From Agromyces sp. H17E-10 (lineage in GTDB: Bacteria; Actinomycetota; Actinomycetes; Actinomycetales; Microbacteriaceae): a stretch of 64,000 bases of DNA. Within the stretch, counting starts at the first letter, position 1; each line of letters opens with the position of its first letter. The notes under the pieces were generated by a model, which saw nothing but the letters and a program-made list of their open reading frames with translations, did not search any database and had not been told where the DNA came from. The stretch lies in NCBI RefSeq assembly GCF_022919715.1, contig NZ_CP095042.1:2666001-2730000 (forward strand), given 5' to 3'. A program made the translations under genes and the position numbers. Shown one piece after another: positions 50,943-59,645 of the stretch.

Positions 50943-51728
50943 TCAGCCCACCGGCGCGGGCACAGGGTTCGCGGCGCGTTGCGAGATGCCCTCGGTGATG
51001 CCGCGGATGACGAGCCACGCGAGCGGTGCGGCCGCCAGCAGGAGCACCTCGGCGGCCAGGTTCACCCACATCGCGACGCGGAGGGTCTCGAGGTCCTCGG
51101 CACCCAGGTAGATGCGGGTCGCCTGCGTGGACACGAAGTTGCTGACGACCCAGAGCAGCCACCAGGCGATCTGCCACGAGGGGCGCGTTCGTCCGACCGC
51201 TCGCCAGAGGTCGGAGATGTTCTGGTACGGGAACCAGAGGCAGATGATGGGCACGAACCAGGCTCCCGCTTGCCAGCCCGGTACGCGCCGCGTCAGCCCT
51301 CGCACCTGCTTGGCCACTCGGTACTGCCAGATGACCCAGAGCACGCCGGCCGTGAGGAGGAAGACCGGCCCCGCGATGCTGACCACGGCGGTCGCCAGGT
51401 CGTACACGTCGAACCGGTCGAGGTTCGCGTCGTCGCCGCCGAGGAAGTCGGTGACCGCGACGATGCCGAAGACCTCGACGCCGATCGTGACGATGCACAT
51501 GACGGCGCTCACGACCAGGAGCACCTGGACGGCCACCGCGAGCCTGGCGATGGCGTTGGTCGCCGCCGGCCCCGGATCGGCCAGGTAGATCGGCTGCGGC
51601 TGCGCGTGCGGCTGCGCCGCCTGCGGTTGCGCCGGACCCCACTGTGCGCCGTCCCACCACCGCAGCTCCGACGATCCGTCGGGCGCCGGGTACCACCCGG
51701 CAGGAGGGGAGGTGGGGGTGTGGGTCAT
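50943..51728 (-). CDS. DUF2510-DUF4328 membrane protein
   Basis: A 261-residue protein. The N-terminal DUF2510 motif is PAGWYPAPDGSSELRWWDGAQWGPAQPQ, followed by a Gln/Pro-rich linker and four to five membrane helices of the DUF4328 type (LLVVSAVMCIVTIGVEVF, FLLTAGVLWVIWQYRVAKQVRGL, WFVPIICLWFPYQNISDLW). DUF2510 proteins are common in actinobacterial membranes; function unknown. ATG at 51728 is preceded by a GAGGGAGCC signal. A perfect palindrome lies about 85 bp upstream. Confidence 0.88.
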   Translation of the reverse strand: MTHTPTSPPAGWYPAPDGSSELRWWDGAQWGPAQPQAAQPHAQPQPIYLADPGPAATNAIARLAVAVQVLLVVSAVMCIVTIGVEVFGIVAVTDFLGGDDANLDRFDVYDLATAVVSIAGPVFLLTAGVLWVIWQYRVAKQVRGLTRRVPGWQAGAWFVPIICLWFPYQNISDLWRAVGRTRPSWQIAWWLLWVVSNFVSTQATRIYLGAEDLETLRVAMWVNLAAEVLLLAAAPLAWLVIRGITEGISQRAANPVPAPVG

Positions 51729-51812
51729 CGCTGGCTCCCTCGGAGATCGTCGTCGATTCGGGTGCGATCCGGACAGTTCTCTCCGCAGGATCGGATGCAA
51801 CTCTAGCGACCC

Positions 51813-51830
51813 GTCTGAGGTACCTCAGAC
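51813..51830. promoter_or_regulatory. 18-bp perfect palindrome GTCTGAGGTACCTCAGAC
   Basis: A perfect palindrome in the 237-bp divergent gap between the DUF4328 gene (start 51728) and the small gene at 51966. A further TCTGAGG half-site follows at 51834-51840 and a TACCTCAG half-site near 51895. This looks like an operator for a dimeric regulator that controls one or both genes. Confidence 0.55.
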
Positions 51831-51965
51831 GCTTCTGAGGCACGGCCCGCGCGATGCGCCCGCGAAGATACGGCACCCGCCCGATACGACCCGCCTACCT
51901 CAGCGACGAATCTGATCTCAGGCGGTCGGAACCCGGCCGCGAAGCATCCGAAAGGGATCGGAACC

Positions 51966-52151
51966 ATGGACCTCGCAGCCGGCTTCATCGCCACCACCCT
52001 CGGCCGCAACGACGCCGAGTTCGCCACCGGAGCCAACGAGCGCCGCCGCACCGCAGGCGAGCGCCGCGCCATCGAGCGCGCCGATCGCGCGTCGCGCGTC
52101 GGCCGCCTGCACCGGCTCGCGCACCGCCTGCACCTGCACCCCGCGCACTGA
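51966..52151 (+). CDS. Small basic hypothetical protein, 61 aa
   Basis: A 61-residue protein (MDLAAGFIATTLGRNDAEFATGANERRRTAG...), amphipathic at the start and very Arg/His-rich at the C-terminus (LHRLAHRLHLHPAH). AAAGGGATC upstream may serve as ribosome binding site. The family is not recognised, and the frame lies in GC-rich DNA where short open frames are common, so it is only moderately supported. Confidence 0.45.
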   Translation: MDLAAGFIATTLGRNDAEFATGANERRRTAGERRAIERADRASRVGRLHRLAHRLHLHPAH

Positions 52152-52164
52152 GCGGGCATCCGGT

Positions 52165-52665
52165 TCACGGCATCGAACCGGATGCCGCGGGCCCGCCGTT
52201 ATCCGAACCGGATGCGGCGCCGCCGGCCGCACTCGAACCGGATGCTGCACCCCCACCGGGATTCGAACCCGGCCGCGCCTCGTGCAGCAGCCGGAACTCG
52301 TGCCGCCGCAGCAGCTTCAGCAACCACGAGGCGGGCGGGCCGAAGGCGCGGCGCCCCGCCCCGGTCTCGAACGGCTCGATGCCGTCGACCTCGTACTCCC
52401 GGCCCTTCCAGACGACGGTCGCCCGGCCCGCGGCCACGATGTTGCGGTACCAATTCACCTCGGGTCCATAGGTGAGCTCGGCGACGAATCCCTCGGGCGC
52501 CCGCGCGAGGATGACCGGCGTCTCGAAGACCTTGCCGCTCTTGCGCCCGGTGTGCCGGATGAGCGCGAACGGCCCGCCGCCGCGTCGCGCCGCCCGCAGC
52601 GTCAGCGGGTTGAGCGTGCGCTGCAGCACTTTCAGGAATCCGTGCTTGAACCGCCCCATCGCCAT
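52165..52665 (-). CDS. Ddn-like F420-dependent nitroreductase family (DUF385) protein
   Basis: A 166-residue split-barrel protein. LRAARRGGGPFALIRHTGRKSGKVFETPVILARAPEGFVAEL and GPEVNWYRNIVAAGRATVVWKGREYEVD are the Ddn/FDOR-B signatures that bind the deazaflavin F420. The family reduces nitro compounds and quinones in F420-producing Actinobacteria. The usual protein ends near residue 130; here a Gly/Ser-rich tail of about 38 residues follows, built on repeated GGATGC-type DNA. The convergent small gene ends 13 bp away. Confidence 0.85.
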   Translation of the reverse strand: MAMGRFKHGFLKVLQRTLNPLTLRAARRGGGPFALIRHTGRKSGKVFETPVILARAPEGFVAELTYGPEVNWYRNIVAAGRATVVWKGREYEVDGIEPFETGAGRRAFGPPASWLLKLLRRHEFRLLHEARPGSNPGGGAASGSSAAGGAASGSDNGGPAASGSMP

Positions 52666-52813
52666 GCTTCGTTTCTATCGAGATCACACGCCCGTGTGGA
52701 CCCCGCCCCGACGCGAGGCGCCGACGCGCATCGACACCCGTCGGCCGAATGTCGGAGGCCCCGTCTAACGTCGTGATCTTCGGCTGAGCCCGGAGTCACT
52801 TCAGGAGACGACC

Positions 52814-53284
52814 ATGGGGTTCGACTCTTCCCGCGCCATTCCGACGGCGCACCCGGCGGTCGCGCAGGATCTGCCCGCACCGACGGCCGCACTGCCCATG
52901 CCCGCACGACCCACCTCGACGGCGGCCGCCGCGATCGAGCTCGTCGCGTCCAAGACCCGCGCGGCCGAGGCTGCCCGCCGCCGTCTCGACCAGGCGAAGT
53001 TCACCACCGACGTCAAAGACCTCGAGCTGCGCCTCGCGATCATCGACGACCGCTTCGAACGGCTCGCCACCCGGCCTGAGGACCTCTACGACGACTGGCG
53101 TCGCGACACCGTCGGCCGCATCCGCGCGCTCGCCCAGCAGGCGCGTCGCCTCGAGGAGTCCGGTGCACTCGAGCCGCACCTCCGCGACCGCGTCGCCGCG
53201 CTGCTGCTCACCCTGCGACACCGCCTCGGCGCGCTCGATGCGCGGCGCACGGCGCTCCACCCTCACGGTCGTCGTGGGCGGTGA
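52814..53284 (+). CDS. Hypothetical helical protein, 156 aa
   Basis: A 40-residue Ala/Pro-rich N-terminus is followed by a likely coiled-coil region at 45-150 (KTRAAEAARRRLDQAKFTTDVKDLELRLAIIDDRFERLAT, then RRDTVGRIRALAQQARRLEESG). No enzyme motif or membrane segment is seen. The ATG at 52814 lies 148 bp after the Ddn-like gene start on the other strand. Not recognised. Confidence 0.55.
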   Translation: MGFDSSRAIPTAHPAVAQDLPAPTAALPMPARPTSTAAAAIELVASKTRAAEAARRRLDQAKFTTDVKDLELRLAIIDDRFERLATRPEDLYDDWRRDTVGRIRALAQQARRLEESGALEPHLRDRVAALLLTLRHRLGALDARRTALHPHGRRGR

Positions 53285-53349
53285 CGGTGAGCGTGCTGTC
53301 GGCTGTCGGCTGTCGGCTGTCGGCGTCGGCTGCCGGCTCCCGGGAGGCA

Positions 53350-53423
53350 AGTTCGCTCTTTGGGGGCCGACCACAATTCCACATGACCACAGGGTGGGCG
53401 ACCACAATTCCACAATTCCACAC
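53350..53423. repeat. Dispersed GACCACAATTCCACA repeat, copy B
   Basis: The element reads GACCACAATTCCACATGACCACAGGGTGGGCGACCACAATTCCACAATTCCACAC in two stretches between 53350 and 53423. Its reverse complement aligns by eye with 60221-60280. It is preceded by four tandem GCTGTCGG-like units. Confidence 0.5.
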
Positions 53424-53451
53424 GGTTCGCGGAGGGATCCTCCTGCCGGGT

Positions 53452-53492
53452 GGTTTCGATACGCGTCAGACTGCGTCGGGCGCTCCTCAACC
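53452..53492 (-). repeat. REP-like GGTTGAG...CGAAACC element
   Basis: On the plus strand this reads GGTTTCGATACGCG...CTCCTCAACC. Its terminal GGTTGA (minus strand) contains the stop codon of the glutaminase gene. Confidence 0.65.
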
Positions 53493-54722
53493 GACCGGTG
53501 CGGCGAGCACCCCGTCGGGGTCGCGCACCTCGACGCGTGGCCGCCCGTCGGCGAGCGACCCCATCGTCTCGGGCAGCGCGCTGAAGATCTTGCGCGAGCC
53601 CGCGGCCACCCGCGTCACCGCGGTGAAGTCGAGCACGAGGCATCCGTGATCGCCGACCAGGGGAGCGAGCCGGGTCAGCACCTCCTCGGCCTCACTGAAC
53701 AGGATCTCCCCGCGCAGCACCGCGACCGTCTCACCGCCGTCGGCGTCATCCCGCGTGAGCGACGCGATCGGCGACAGCGGCGCACCGTGGTGCTGCAGCA
53801 TGTGCAGTCCGTGCCGCTGCGACAGCAGTTCGAGGGTCGCGACGCCGCGCACGCTGTTGCCCCGCGCGTCGAGGCGCGGGCTGAACGTGCCGATGCCGAA
53901 CTGTCCGGGCTGCACCGCAGCGATGCCGCCGCCCACGCCGCTCTTCGCGGGCAGGCCCACACGCACCATCCAATCGCCCGACTCGTCGTACATGCCGCAG
54001 CTCGTCATGACCGCGGTGGTCCAGCGCGCGGCATCCTCGCTGATGACGCGCTCGCGCGTGACCGGATTCACCCCGCCCGTCGCGAACGTCGCCGCCATGA
54101 TCGCGAGGTCGCGGGCGTTCACGCTGATCGAGCACTGCCTGAAGTACGCGAGCGTCGCCACGTCGACGGCCGACCCCAGGGTGCCGGCCGAGCGGGTGAG
54201 GTACGCGAGCGCGCGGTTGCGATCGCCCGTGGATGCCTCGGACGAGTACACGTCCTCGTCGACGCGCAGGTCGCGGCCGGCGAAGCGCTCGATGCCCGCG
54301 CGCACCGCGTCGAACTTCGCGTCGGCGGTGTCGCCCGCCATGAGCGAGGTCATCACGATCGCGCCGGCGTTGATCATCGGGTTGCGGGGGCGGCCGGATG
54401 CCTCGTCGAGACTGATCGCGTTGAACGGTTCGCCGCTCGGCTCGAGGTCGACGTGCTTCGTCACCTCCGCGAGACCGAGCGCGTCGACGGCCAGCGCGAA
54501 CACGAACGGCTTCGACACCGACTGGATCGTGAACTCCGCCTCGACGTCGCCCGCCTCGTGCACGATGCCGTGCGTGCTCGCGAGTGCGGCGCCGAGCCGG
54601 TCGGGGTCGACCTTCGCGAGCTCGGGAATGTAGTCGGCGACCGCTCCGTCGGTGCGATCTCGCACATCGTCGAGCACCGATTCGAGTGCGTGTCGTACCG
54701 GATCCCCCAACGCGGCAGCCAT
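53487..54722 (-). CDS. glsA: Glutaminase A with C-terminal STAS domain
   Basis: A 411-residue protein. Residues 1-300 are a beta-lactamase-fold glutaminase: FTIQSVSKPFVFALA with the catalytic Ser-x-x-Lys, NPMINAGAIVMTSL, GDRNRALAYL, TFATGGVNPVT and AKSGVGGGI. It hydrolyses glutamine to glutamate and ammonia. A STAS-like domain follows (residues 310-400, GCLVLDFTAVTRVAAGSRKIF), a fusion common in Actinobacteria. The stop codon TGA lies inside a REP-like repeat, giving the ending PVG. ATG at 54722 is the start. Confidence 0.94.
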   Translation of the reverse strand: MAAALGDPVRHALESVLDDVRDRTDGAVADYIPELAKVDPDRLGAALASTHGIVHEAGDVEAEFTIQSVSKPFVFALAVDALGLAEVTKHVDLEPSGEPFNAISLDEASGRPRNPMINAGAIVMTSLMAGDTADAKFDAVRAGIERFAGRDLRVDEDVYSSEASTGDRNRALAYLTRSAGTLGSAVDVATLAYFRQCSISVNARDLAIMAATFATGGVNPVTRERVISEDAARWTTAVMTSCGMYDESGDWMVRVGLPAKSGVGGGIAAVQPGQFGIGTFSPRLDARGNSVRGVATLELLSQRHGLHMLQHHGAPLSPIASLTRDDADGGETVAVLRGEILFSEAEEVLTRLAPLVGDHGCLVLDFTAVTRVAAGSRKIFSALPETMGSLADGRPRVEVRDPDGVLAAPVG

Positions 54723-54749
54723 GCGGTCAGCCTACGACCGACCTCGGCC

Positions 54750-54792
54750 GGTTGAGTAGCGCCGGCGCGGAGCGACGACGCGTATCGAAACC
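54750..54792 (+). repeat. REP-like GGTTGAG...CGAAACC element
   Basis: GGTTGAGTAGCGCC...CGTATCGAAACC, in the short divergent gap between glsA and the F420 reductase gene. Confidence 0.7.
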
Positions 54793-54829
54793 AGGGGAAC
54801 AACCCGCCGCGCCTCGCGTTGCATCCACC

Positions 54830-55480
54830 ATGACCACTCTCGGAATCATCGGAGCAGGACACATCGGCAGCCAGGTCGCCCGCGCGGCCGTCAAGCACGG
54901 GTACTCGGTGGTGATCGCGAACTCGCGCGGCCCCGAGACGCTCGAGGGCCTCATCGACGAGCTCGGCCCCTCGGCCCGCGCCGCCACCGCCCCCGAAGCC
55001 GCGGCCGCCGCCGACATCGCCGTCGTCACGGTGCCGTTCAAGGCGTACGGGTCGATCCCGGTCGAGCCGCTCGCGGGCAAGATCGTCATCGACACCGACA
55101 ACTACTACTGGGAGCGCGACGGCCACGTGCCTGCCCTCGACGAGGGCCGCGACACCGTCACCGGCATGCTGCAGAAGCACCTGCCCACGAGCCACGTCGC
55201 CAAGGGCTTCAACCACATCACCGCCGCCGACATCACGACCGACGGACGTCCCGCCGGCGACCCGGCCCGCCGCGCGCTCGCGACGGCGAGCGACCACGAG
55301 GATGCCGCGGCCTTCGTCACCTCGCTCTACGACGAGTTCGGATTCGACACCGTGAACGTCGGCCCGCTCGACGACAGCTGGCGCGTCGAGCGCGACCAGC
55401 CGGCCTACGAGTCGGGCGCACAGACCCGCGACGAGCTCGTCGCCAACCTCGCGAAGGCCGAACGCCGCACGGCCGGTTGA
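54830..55480 (+). CDS. NADPH-dependent F420 reductase-like protein
   Basis: A 216-residue Rossmann protein. TLGIIGAGHIGSQVARAAVKHGYSVVIANSRGPE is the NAD(P)-binding GxGxxG motif with a basic end suited to NADP. AADIAVVTVPF and GKIVIDTDNYY follow the F420:NADP oxidoreductase pattern, and VAKGFNHI resembles the cofactor-binding region. Together with the Ddn-like gene 2.2 kb away, it fits an organism that makes F420. The stop codon TGA lies within a REP-like repeat, giving the ending TAG. Confidence 0.85.
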   Translation: MTTLGIIGAGHIGSQVARAAVKHGYSVVIANSRGPETLEGLIDELGPSARAATAPEAAAAADIAVVTVPFKAYGSIPVEPLAGKIVIDTDNYYWERDGHVPALDEGRDTVTGMLQKHLPTSHVAKGFNHITAADITTDGRPAGDPARRALATASDHEDAAAFVTSLYDEFGFDTVNVGPLDDSWRVERDQPAYESGAQTRDELVANLAKAERRTAG

Positions 55481-55568
55481 GTAGCGTCGGCGCGAAGCGA
55501 CGACGCGTATCGAAACCACCAGCTCGGGGTTTCGATACGCGTGCTCCTTCGTCGCGCGCGACTCACCC
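55475..55568. repeat. Two REP-like elements in inverted orientation
   Basis: Copy 55475-55517 (GGTTGAGTAGCGTCG...CGAAACC) is followed by 55528-55568 (GGTTTCGATACGCG...GACTCACCC) in reverse orientation, a BIME-like pair between the reductase and the fucosidase. The first copy contains the stop codon of the reductase gene. Confidence 0.7.
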
Positions 55569-55601
55569 GGCGAAATTCGCCGTAAAGATCCGATCGAATT
55601 A

Positions 55602-55616
55602 CTGACCTCCGGTCAG
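55602..55616 (+). promoter_or_regulatory. CTGACC-TCC-GGTCAG inverted repeat
   Basis: A six-base-arm inverted repeat 134 bp before the fucosidase start. It may be an operator for that gene, but the regulator is unknown. Confidence 0.35.
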
Positions 55617-55749
55617 CAGAACGCTGGGGTCGCCCGAGTTTGCGGGCGGCATCCGCCACCCCGTTGCTTAAACATCGGATGACTACTACGCTCGCGACCG
55701 GGCGGCAGTGTCGCCGCCCCGAGTGACGACCGCTGGAGTGACGTAGACG

Positions 55750-58700
55750 ATGACCGCGCCGACCGCCCTGACCGACCGACGAACACCGACACCATCGAGC
55801 GCACGGCGCACCCGCCGACGTTCCCTCGCCCTCATCGCCGCACTCGGCGTTGCGCTCGCCGGACTCGCGCCCGCGGGCCTTGCCAGCGCCGCCGAGGGCG
55901 ACGACCTCGACATCCGCTTCGGCGGTTCGCTCGTCGGCACGACCGCCTACACGACCACCGAGGGCGAGCAGATGCGCGGCGTCGTGCGACGCATCGCCGG
56001 CGGCGAGGAGCAGCTCGCCGCGGGCGGCGTGCGCCTGCACGGCGCAACGGAGGGGATCCGCTTCGAGGCGGCCGACTTCTCGTTCGGCGGCGCGACGCCG
56101 ACGCCCGGCTTCGTCGCCGAGGTCGAGTTCACCCCGACCGGTGCGCAGTCCGACATGGCGACGATCCTCTCGGCCGCGGGCAACCTCTACGTGCGCACGC
56201 AGGGCGGCAAGCTCGTCTACGGCTTCGACTCGTACGACGGCTCGAGCTGGTCGAGCCACCGCGGCGAGGCACCCGTGCCGGCTGCGGGCGTCGCCCACCA
56301 GCTCTCGGTGCAGTACGTCACCTCCGACGACGGCGCCGTGCTGCACACCTGGCTCGACGGCGTCGAGCTGCAGACCCTCGCGTCCGACGCGGGCGTCGGC
56401 GTGCAGTCGGCCTCGACCAACGCCTTCGGCTTCGGCAACGAGGTGCACCCCGCCGGCGCCGGCCGCGGCATCGTCGGCGACCTCGGTCGCGTACGCGTCG
56501 TCGGCGACGTCGCCGCCTACGACCCCGAGCTCTTCGAGTTCCAGCCGGCCCCGATCACGACGACACTCCTCGACGTCGGCTTCGACGGCGGGGCGGATGC
56601 CGCGGCGTACACGCCCGCGGCCGGTGAGCGCCTCGACGGTGCCGTCGCGCTGCGCAGCACCGCGACCGTGTCGGGCGGCGACCTGCAGCTCGGCGGCGGC
56701 AACCAGGCGGCCGACTTCACCGCGTCCGAGAACCTGTTCACCGCGGCATCCCTCGACCGCGCCTTCGTGATCGAGACCGAGTTCACCGCCACAGGCGCGC
56801 AGTCCGACCTCGCGACCCTCGCCGCCGTCGGCGGCAACCTCAGCGCCCGCTACCGCAGCGACGGCCTGCAGTACGGGTTCAGTGCGAACGTCGGCGGCAC
56901 CTGGCACGACTACATGGGCAAGGTCGCCCTGCCGGCCGCGGGCACGGCGCACGTGCTCTCGCTCGCCTACCTTCCCGGCGCGACCGAGACGAAGGTCGTC
57001 GCCTGGCTCGACGGCAAGGAACTGCCCGAGATCACCGCCCCCGCACCGTCGACTCGCAACACGAAGGTCACCCAGACCCTCGCGATCGGCAACGAGGTGC
57101 CCGCGATCGGCAACCGCGGCTTCAAGGGAACCGTCGAACGCACCCGGTTCGCGCTGCTGAACGGGGAGTTCGAGAACGCCGCGTTCCGCTACCAGGAGCT
57201 CGACGTGCCGATGCCGTGCCTGCCGCTCGGCGACGTATCGCCCGCGAACTACATCCAGGTGACGAGCGCCGACTGCCCGGCCAATGTGCTCGCGAAGGCG
57301 TCGCTCGTGCGGCCTACCGAGCAGCAGCTCGACTGGCAGGAGCTCGGCCTCACCGCCTTCGTGCACTTCGGCATCAACACCTTCTACAACCAGGAGTGGG
57401 GTCACGGCACCGAGGACCTCTCGAAGTTCCAGCCGACGGGCGAGCTCGACGTCGACGCGTGGGTGAAGTCGCTGCGCGACAGCGGGCACCGCATGGCGAT
57501 CCTGACGCTCAAGCACCACGACGGATTCCTGCTCTACCCGTCGCGCTACTCGACCTTCGACGTCGCCTCGACGCCGTGGAAGGACGGCAAGGGCGACATC
57601 GTGCGCGACTTCACGACCGCGGCGCACAAATACGGGCTGAAGGTCGGTCTCTACATGTCGCCCGCCGACTCGCACGAGGAGCAGTTCGGCGTCTTCGGCA
57701 ACGGCAGCGCGAAGACCCCGCGCACGATCCCGACCCTCGTCGAGGGCGATGACCGTGCCGGCAAGGACCTGCCGACGTTCGAGTACTCGGCGACCGACTA
57801 CGGCGCGTTCTTCCTCAACACGCTCTACGAGGTGCTCACCCAGTACGGGCAGGTCGACGAGGTCTGGTTCGACGGCGCCGCCGGCAACACCGGCAAGCAG
57901 GAGTTCTACGACTATCCCGCGTTCTACGACCTCATCGGCAAGCTGCAGCCGAACGCCGTCGTCGCGGTCGGCGGGCGCGACGTGCGCTGGGTCGGCAACG
58001 AGGCGGGCTCGGCCCGGCAGGACGAGTGGGCACCGGTGCCGATCAGCGACGCCGGCGACGGCGGCAAGATCGGCGTCGTCGGCGGCGGAACCTTCGAGCA
58101 GGTCGGTTCGGCAGCGATGCTGCAGACCGCGGTCGCGAGCGGCGCGAATGCGCTGCACTGGTGGCCGACCGAGTCGGACATGAAGCTCACGCAGGGCTGG
58201 TTCGCGCACCCGACCGACACCCCGAAGACCCCGTCGGCACTGCTGGGCCACTACCTCGGCACGACCGGTCGCAACTCGGTCATGCTGCTCAACACGCCGC
58301 CCACGACGACCGGCACGTTCGCACCGGCGTCGGTCGCGGCCCTCGACGGGTTCGCCGCCGAGCGGCGCAAGGCGTTCTCCCTCGACCACGCGCTCGGCGT
58401 GCCGGTCGCGGTCGGCGCCGATGCCGAGGCATCCGCGGCCCTGACCGACGGCAACCGCCGCTCGTCGTGGGTGAGCGCGAGCGCCGAGCCGGGCGACGTT
58501 GTGATCGACCTGGGGTCGGCGAAGCCGATCCGCCGCATCGAGCTCGGCGAGGGCGTCATGGACCACGGGCAGGTCGTCGAGAAGTTCTCGATCGACGCCG
58601 AGGTCGACGGCAAGTGGGTCGAGGTCGCCAAGGCCGGAACGATCGGCGTGAGCCGCATCGTCACCCTGTCGCAGACGGTCACGGCGCAGCGGTTCCGCGT

Positions 58701-59415
58701 GTCGGTCGACCAGGCGCGCGCGCCGTGGTCGCTCGCGACGCTCGCGCTCTACGAGCAGCTCGCCGACGACCCGGGCAAGCGCACCGAGGTCTACCTCGAC
58801 TGCGCCGCGCCTGCCGCGGGCGACGGAAGCGTCGACCGGCCGTTCACGTCGCTCGAGCAGTTCCGCACCGCGGAGCTCGCCACGGGCGCGCAGGTGAACG
58901 TCATGTCGGGCAGCGAGTGCGCCGACTCGTCGACGCCGTTCTGGGGCTACGGCACCGCTGACAAGCCGATCGTGGTGTCGGTCTACGGCGGCGACGTCGA
59001 GCCGACCTTCGGCGAGCGCTCGATGGAGGACGTGTTCGGCGGCCTCACCGCCCAGGGCTGGCGCGTCGACGTGCCGAACCCGATCGAGCCCGGCTCGGAG
59101 GCGGTGACGCTCACCGTGTGCCGCGCCGCCATGGGCGAGGAGGTCGAGGTCTCGGTCGCCGGGTTCGCCCGCGGCGCGGAGGTCGCCCTCGCGCTCGCAC
59201 CGAAGACGCCCAAGGGCTCGTCGAGCGCCCTCGGCTCGGTCGTCGCCGGCGCCGACGGCACGGCGTCGACCACGCTGACGCTGCCCGATACGCATCCCGG
59301 CCTCCGCATCGTGACGGCAACCGTCGGGGATGCCGCGGCCGAGGCCCGGCTCGTCGTGACGCCGTCCGCGGCGTCGAAGGCGGCCGGCGACGGGTGCGAA
59401 GTGGAGTCGGAGTGA
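55750..59415 (+). CDS. Secreted GH29 alpha-L-fucosidase with LamG-like and CBM32-like domains
   Basis: A 1221-residue extracellular enzyme. A signal peptide ends near residue 47 (GLASA/AEG). Two LamG-like domains occupy about 52-255 and 265-475. The GH29 catalytic domain spans about 510-850: TAFVHFGINTFYNQEW, LKHHDGFLLYPS and VWFDGAAGN with nucleophile Asp near 707. An F5/8-type (CBM32-like) domain lies at about 890-1010 (LTDGNRRSSWVSA...VIDLGSAKPI), and a C-terminal Ig-like region has no LPXTG. It removes fucose from glycans outside the cell. ATG at 55750 is the start. Confidence 0.93.
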   Translation: MTAPTALTDRRTPTPSSARRTRRRSLALIAALGVALAGLAPAGLASAAEGDDLDIRFGGSLVGTTAYTTTEGEQMRGVVRRIAGGEEQLAAGGVRLHGATEGIRFEAADFSFGGATPTPGFVAEVEFTPTGAQSDMATILSAAGNLYVRTQGGKLVYGFDSYDGSSWSSHRGEAPVPAAGVAHQLSVQYVTSDDGAVLHTWLDGVELQTLASDAGVGVQSASTNAFGFGNEVHPAGAGRGIVGDLGRVRVVGDVAAYDPELFEFQPAPITTTLLDVGFDGGADAAAYTPAAGERLDGAVALRSTATVSGGDLQLGGGNQAADFTASENLFTAASLDRAFVIETEFTATGAQSDLATLAAVGGNLSARYRSDGLQYGFSANVGGTWHDYMGKVALPAAGTAHVLSLAYLPGATETKVVAWLDGKELPEITAPAPSTRNTKVTQTLAIGNEVPAIGNRGFKGTVERTRFALLNGEFENAAFRYQELDVPMPCLPLGDVSPANYIQVTSADCPANVLAKASLVRPTEQQLDWQELGLTAFVHFGINTFYNQEWGHGTEDLSKFQPTGELDVDAWVKSLRDSGHRMAILTLKHHDGFLLYPSRYSTFDVASTPWKDGKGDIVRDFTTAAHKYGLKVGLYMSPADSHEEQFGVFGNGSAKTPRTIPTLVEGDDRAGKDLPTFEYSATDYGAFFLNTLYEVLTQYGQVDEVWFDGAAGNTGKQEFYDYPAFYDLIGKLQPNAVVAVGGRDVRWVGNEAGSARQDEWAPVPISDAGDGGKIGVVGGGTFEQVGSAAMLQTAVASGANALHWWPTESDMKLTQGWFAHPTDTPKTPSALLGHYLGTTGRNSVMLLNTPPTTTGTFAPASVAALDGFAAERRKAFSLDHALGVPVAVGADAEASAALTDGNRRSSWVSASAEPGDVVIDLGSAKPIRRIELGEGVMDHGQVVEKFSIDAEVDGKWVEVAKAGTIGVSRIVTLSQTVTAQRFRVSVDQARAPWSLATLALYEQLADDPGKRTEVYLDCAAPAAGDGSVDRPFTSLEQFRTAELATGAQVNVMSGSECADSSTPFWGYGTADKPIVVSVYGGDVEPTFGERSMEDVFGGLTAQGWRVDVPNPIEPGSEAVTLTVCRAAMGEEVEVSVAGFARGAEVALALAPKTPKGSSSALGSVVAGADGTASTTLTLPDTHPGLRIVTATVGDAAAEARLVVTPSAASKAAGDGCEVESE

Positions 59416-59426
59416 GTGCCCCCGCT

Positions 59427-59469
59427 GGTTGAGTAGCGCCGGCGCGAAGCGACGGTGCGTGTCGAACCC
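59427..59469 (+). repeat. REP-like element, divergent copy
   Basis: GGTTGAGTAGCGCCGGCGCG...GTGTCGAACCC, 11 bp after the fucosidase stop. It differs from the consensus near the end. Confidence 0.6.
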
Positions 59470-59500
59470 CCGTTGCCCGACTTTCGAGTTCGGGTCACGG

Positions 59501-59634
59501 GGTTTCGATACGCGTGCTCCTTCGTCGCTCGCTCCTCAACCGGCGGAGGGGTACGCGTGCTCCTTCGTCGCTCGCTACTCAACCGGCGGAGGGGTACGCG
59601 TGCTCCTTCGTCGCTCGCTACTCAACCGGCGGAG
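59501..59634. repeat. REP-like element followed by 43-bp tandem repeats
   Basis: A GGTTTCGATACGCG... copy at 59501-59541 continues into units TACGCGTGCTCCTTCGTCG...CGGCGGAGGGG with starts at 59509, 59552 and 59595, a period of exactly 43 bp. The units are almost identical, so they are a recent tandem expansion of the REP element's end. Confidence 0.8.
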
Positions 59635-59645
59635 TGCCCCAGCGG

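Noticed and set aside
52245-52280. A tRNA T-arm-like sequence (CCGGGTTCGAATCCCGG on the minus strand)
   Set aside because: No matching acceptor strand, D-arm or anticodon arm is found within 75 bases, and the region reads through as the tail of the Ddn-like protein.
55405-59295. A very long open frame on the minus strand opposite the fucosidase gene
   Set aside because: It is the antisense shadow of a high-GC gene; the plus strand has a signal peptide and recognisable GH29 motifs.
59501-59634. Possible CRISPR array
   Set aside because: The repeat units are directly adjacent, with no unique spacers of constant length, and no cas genes are near.
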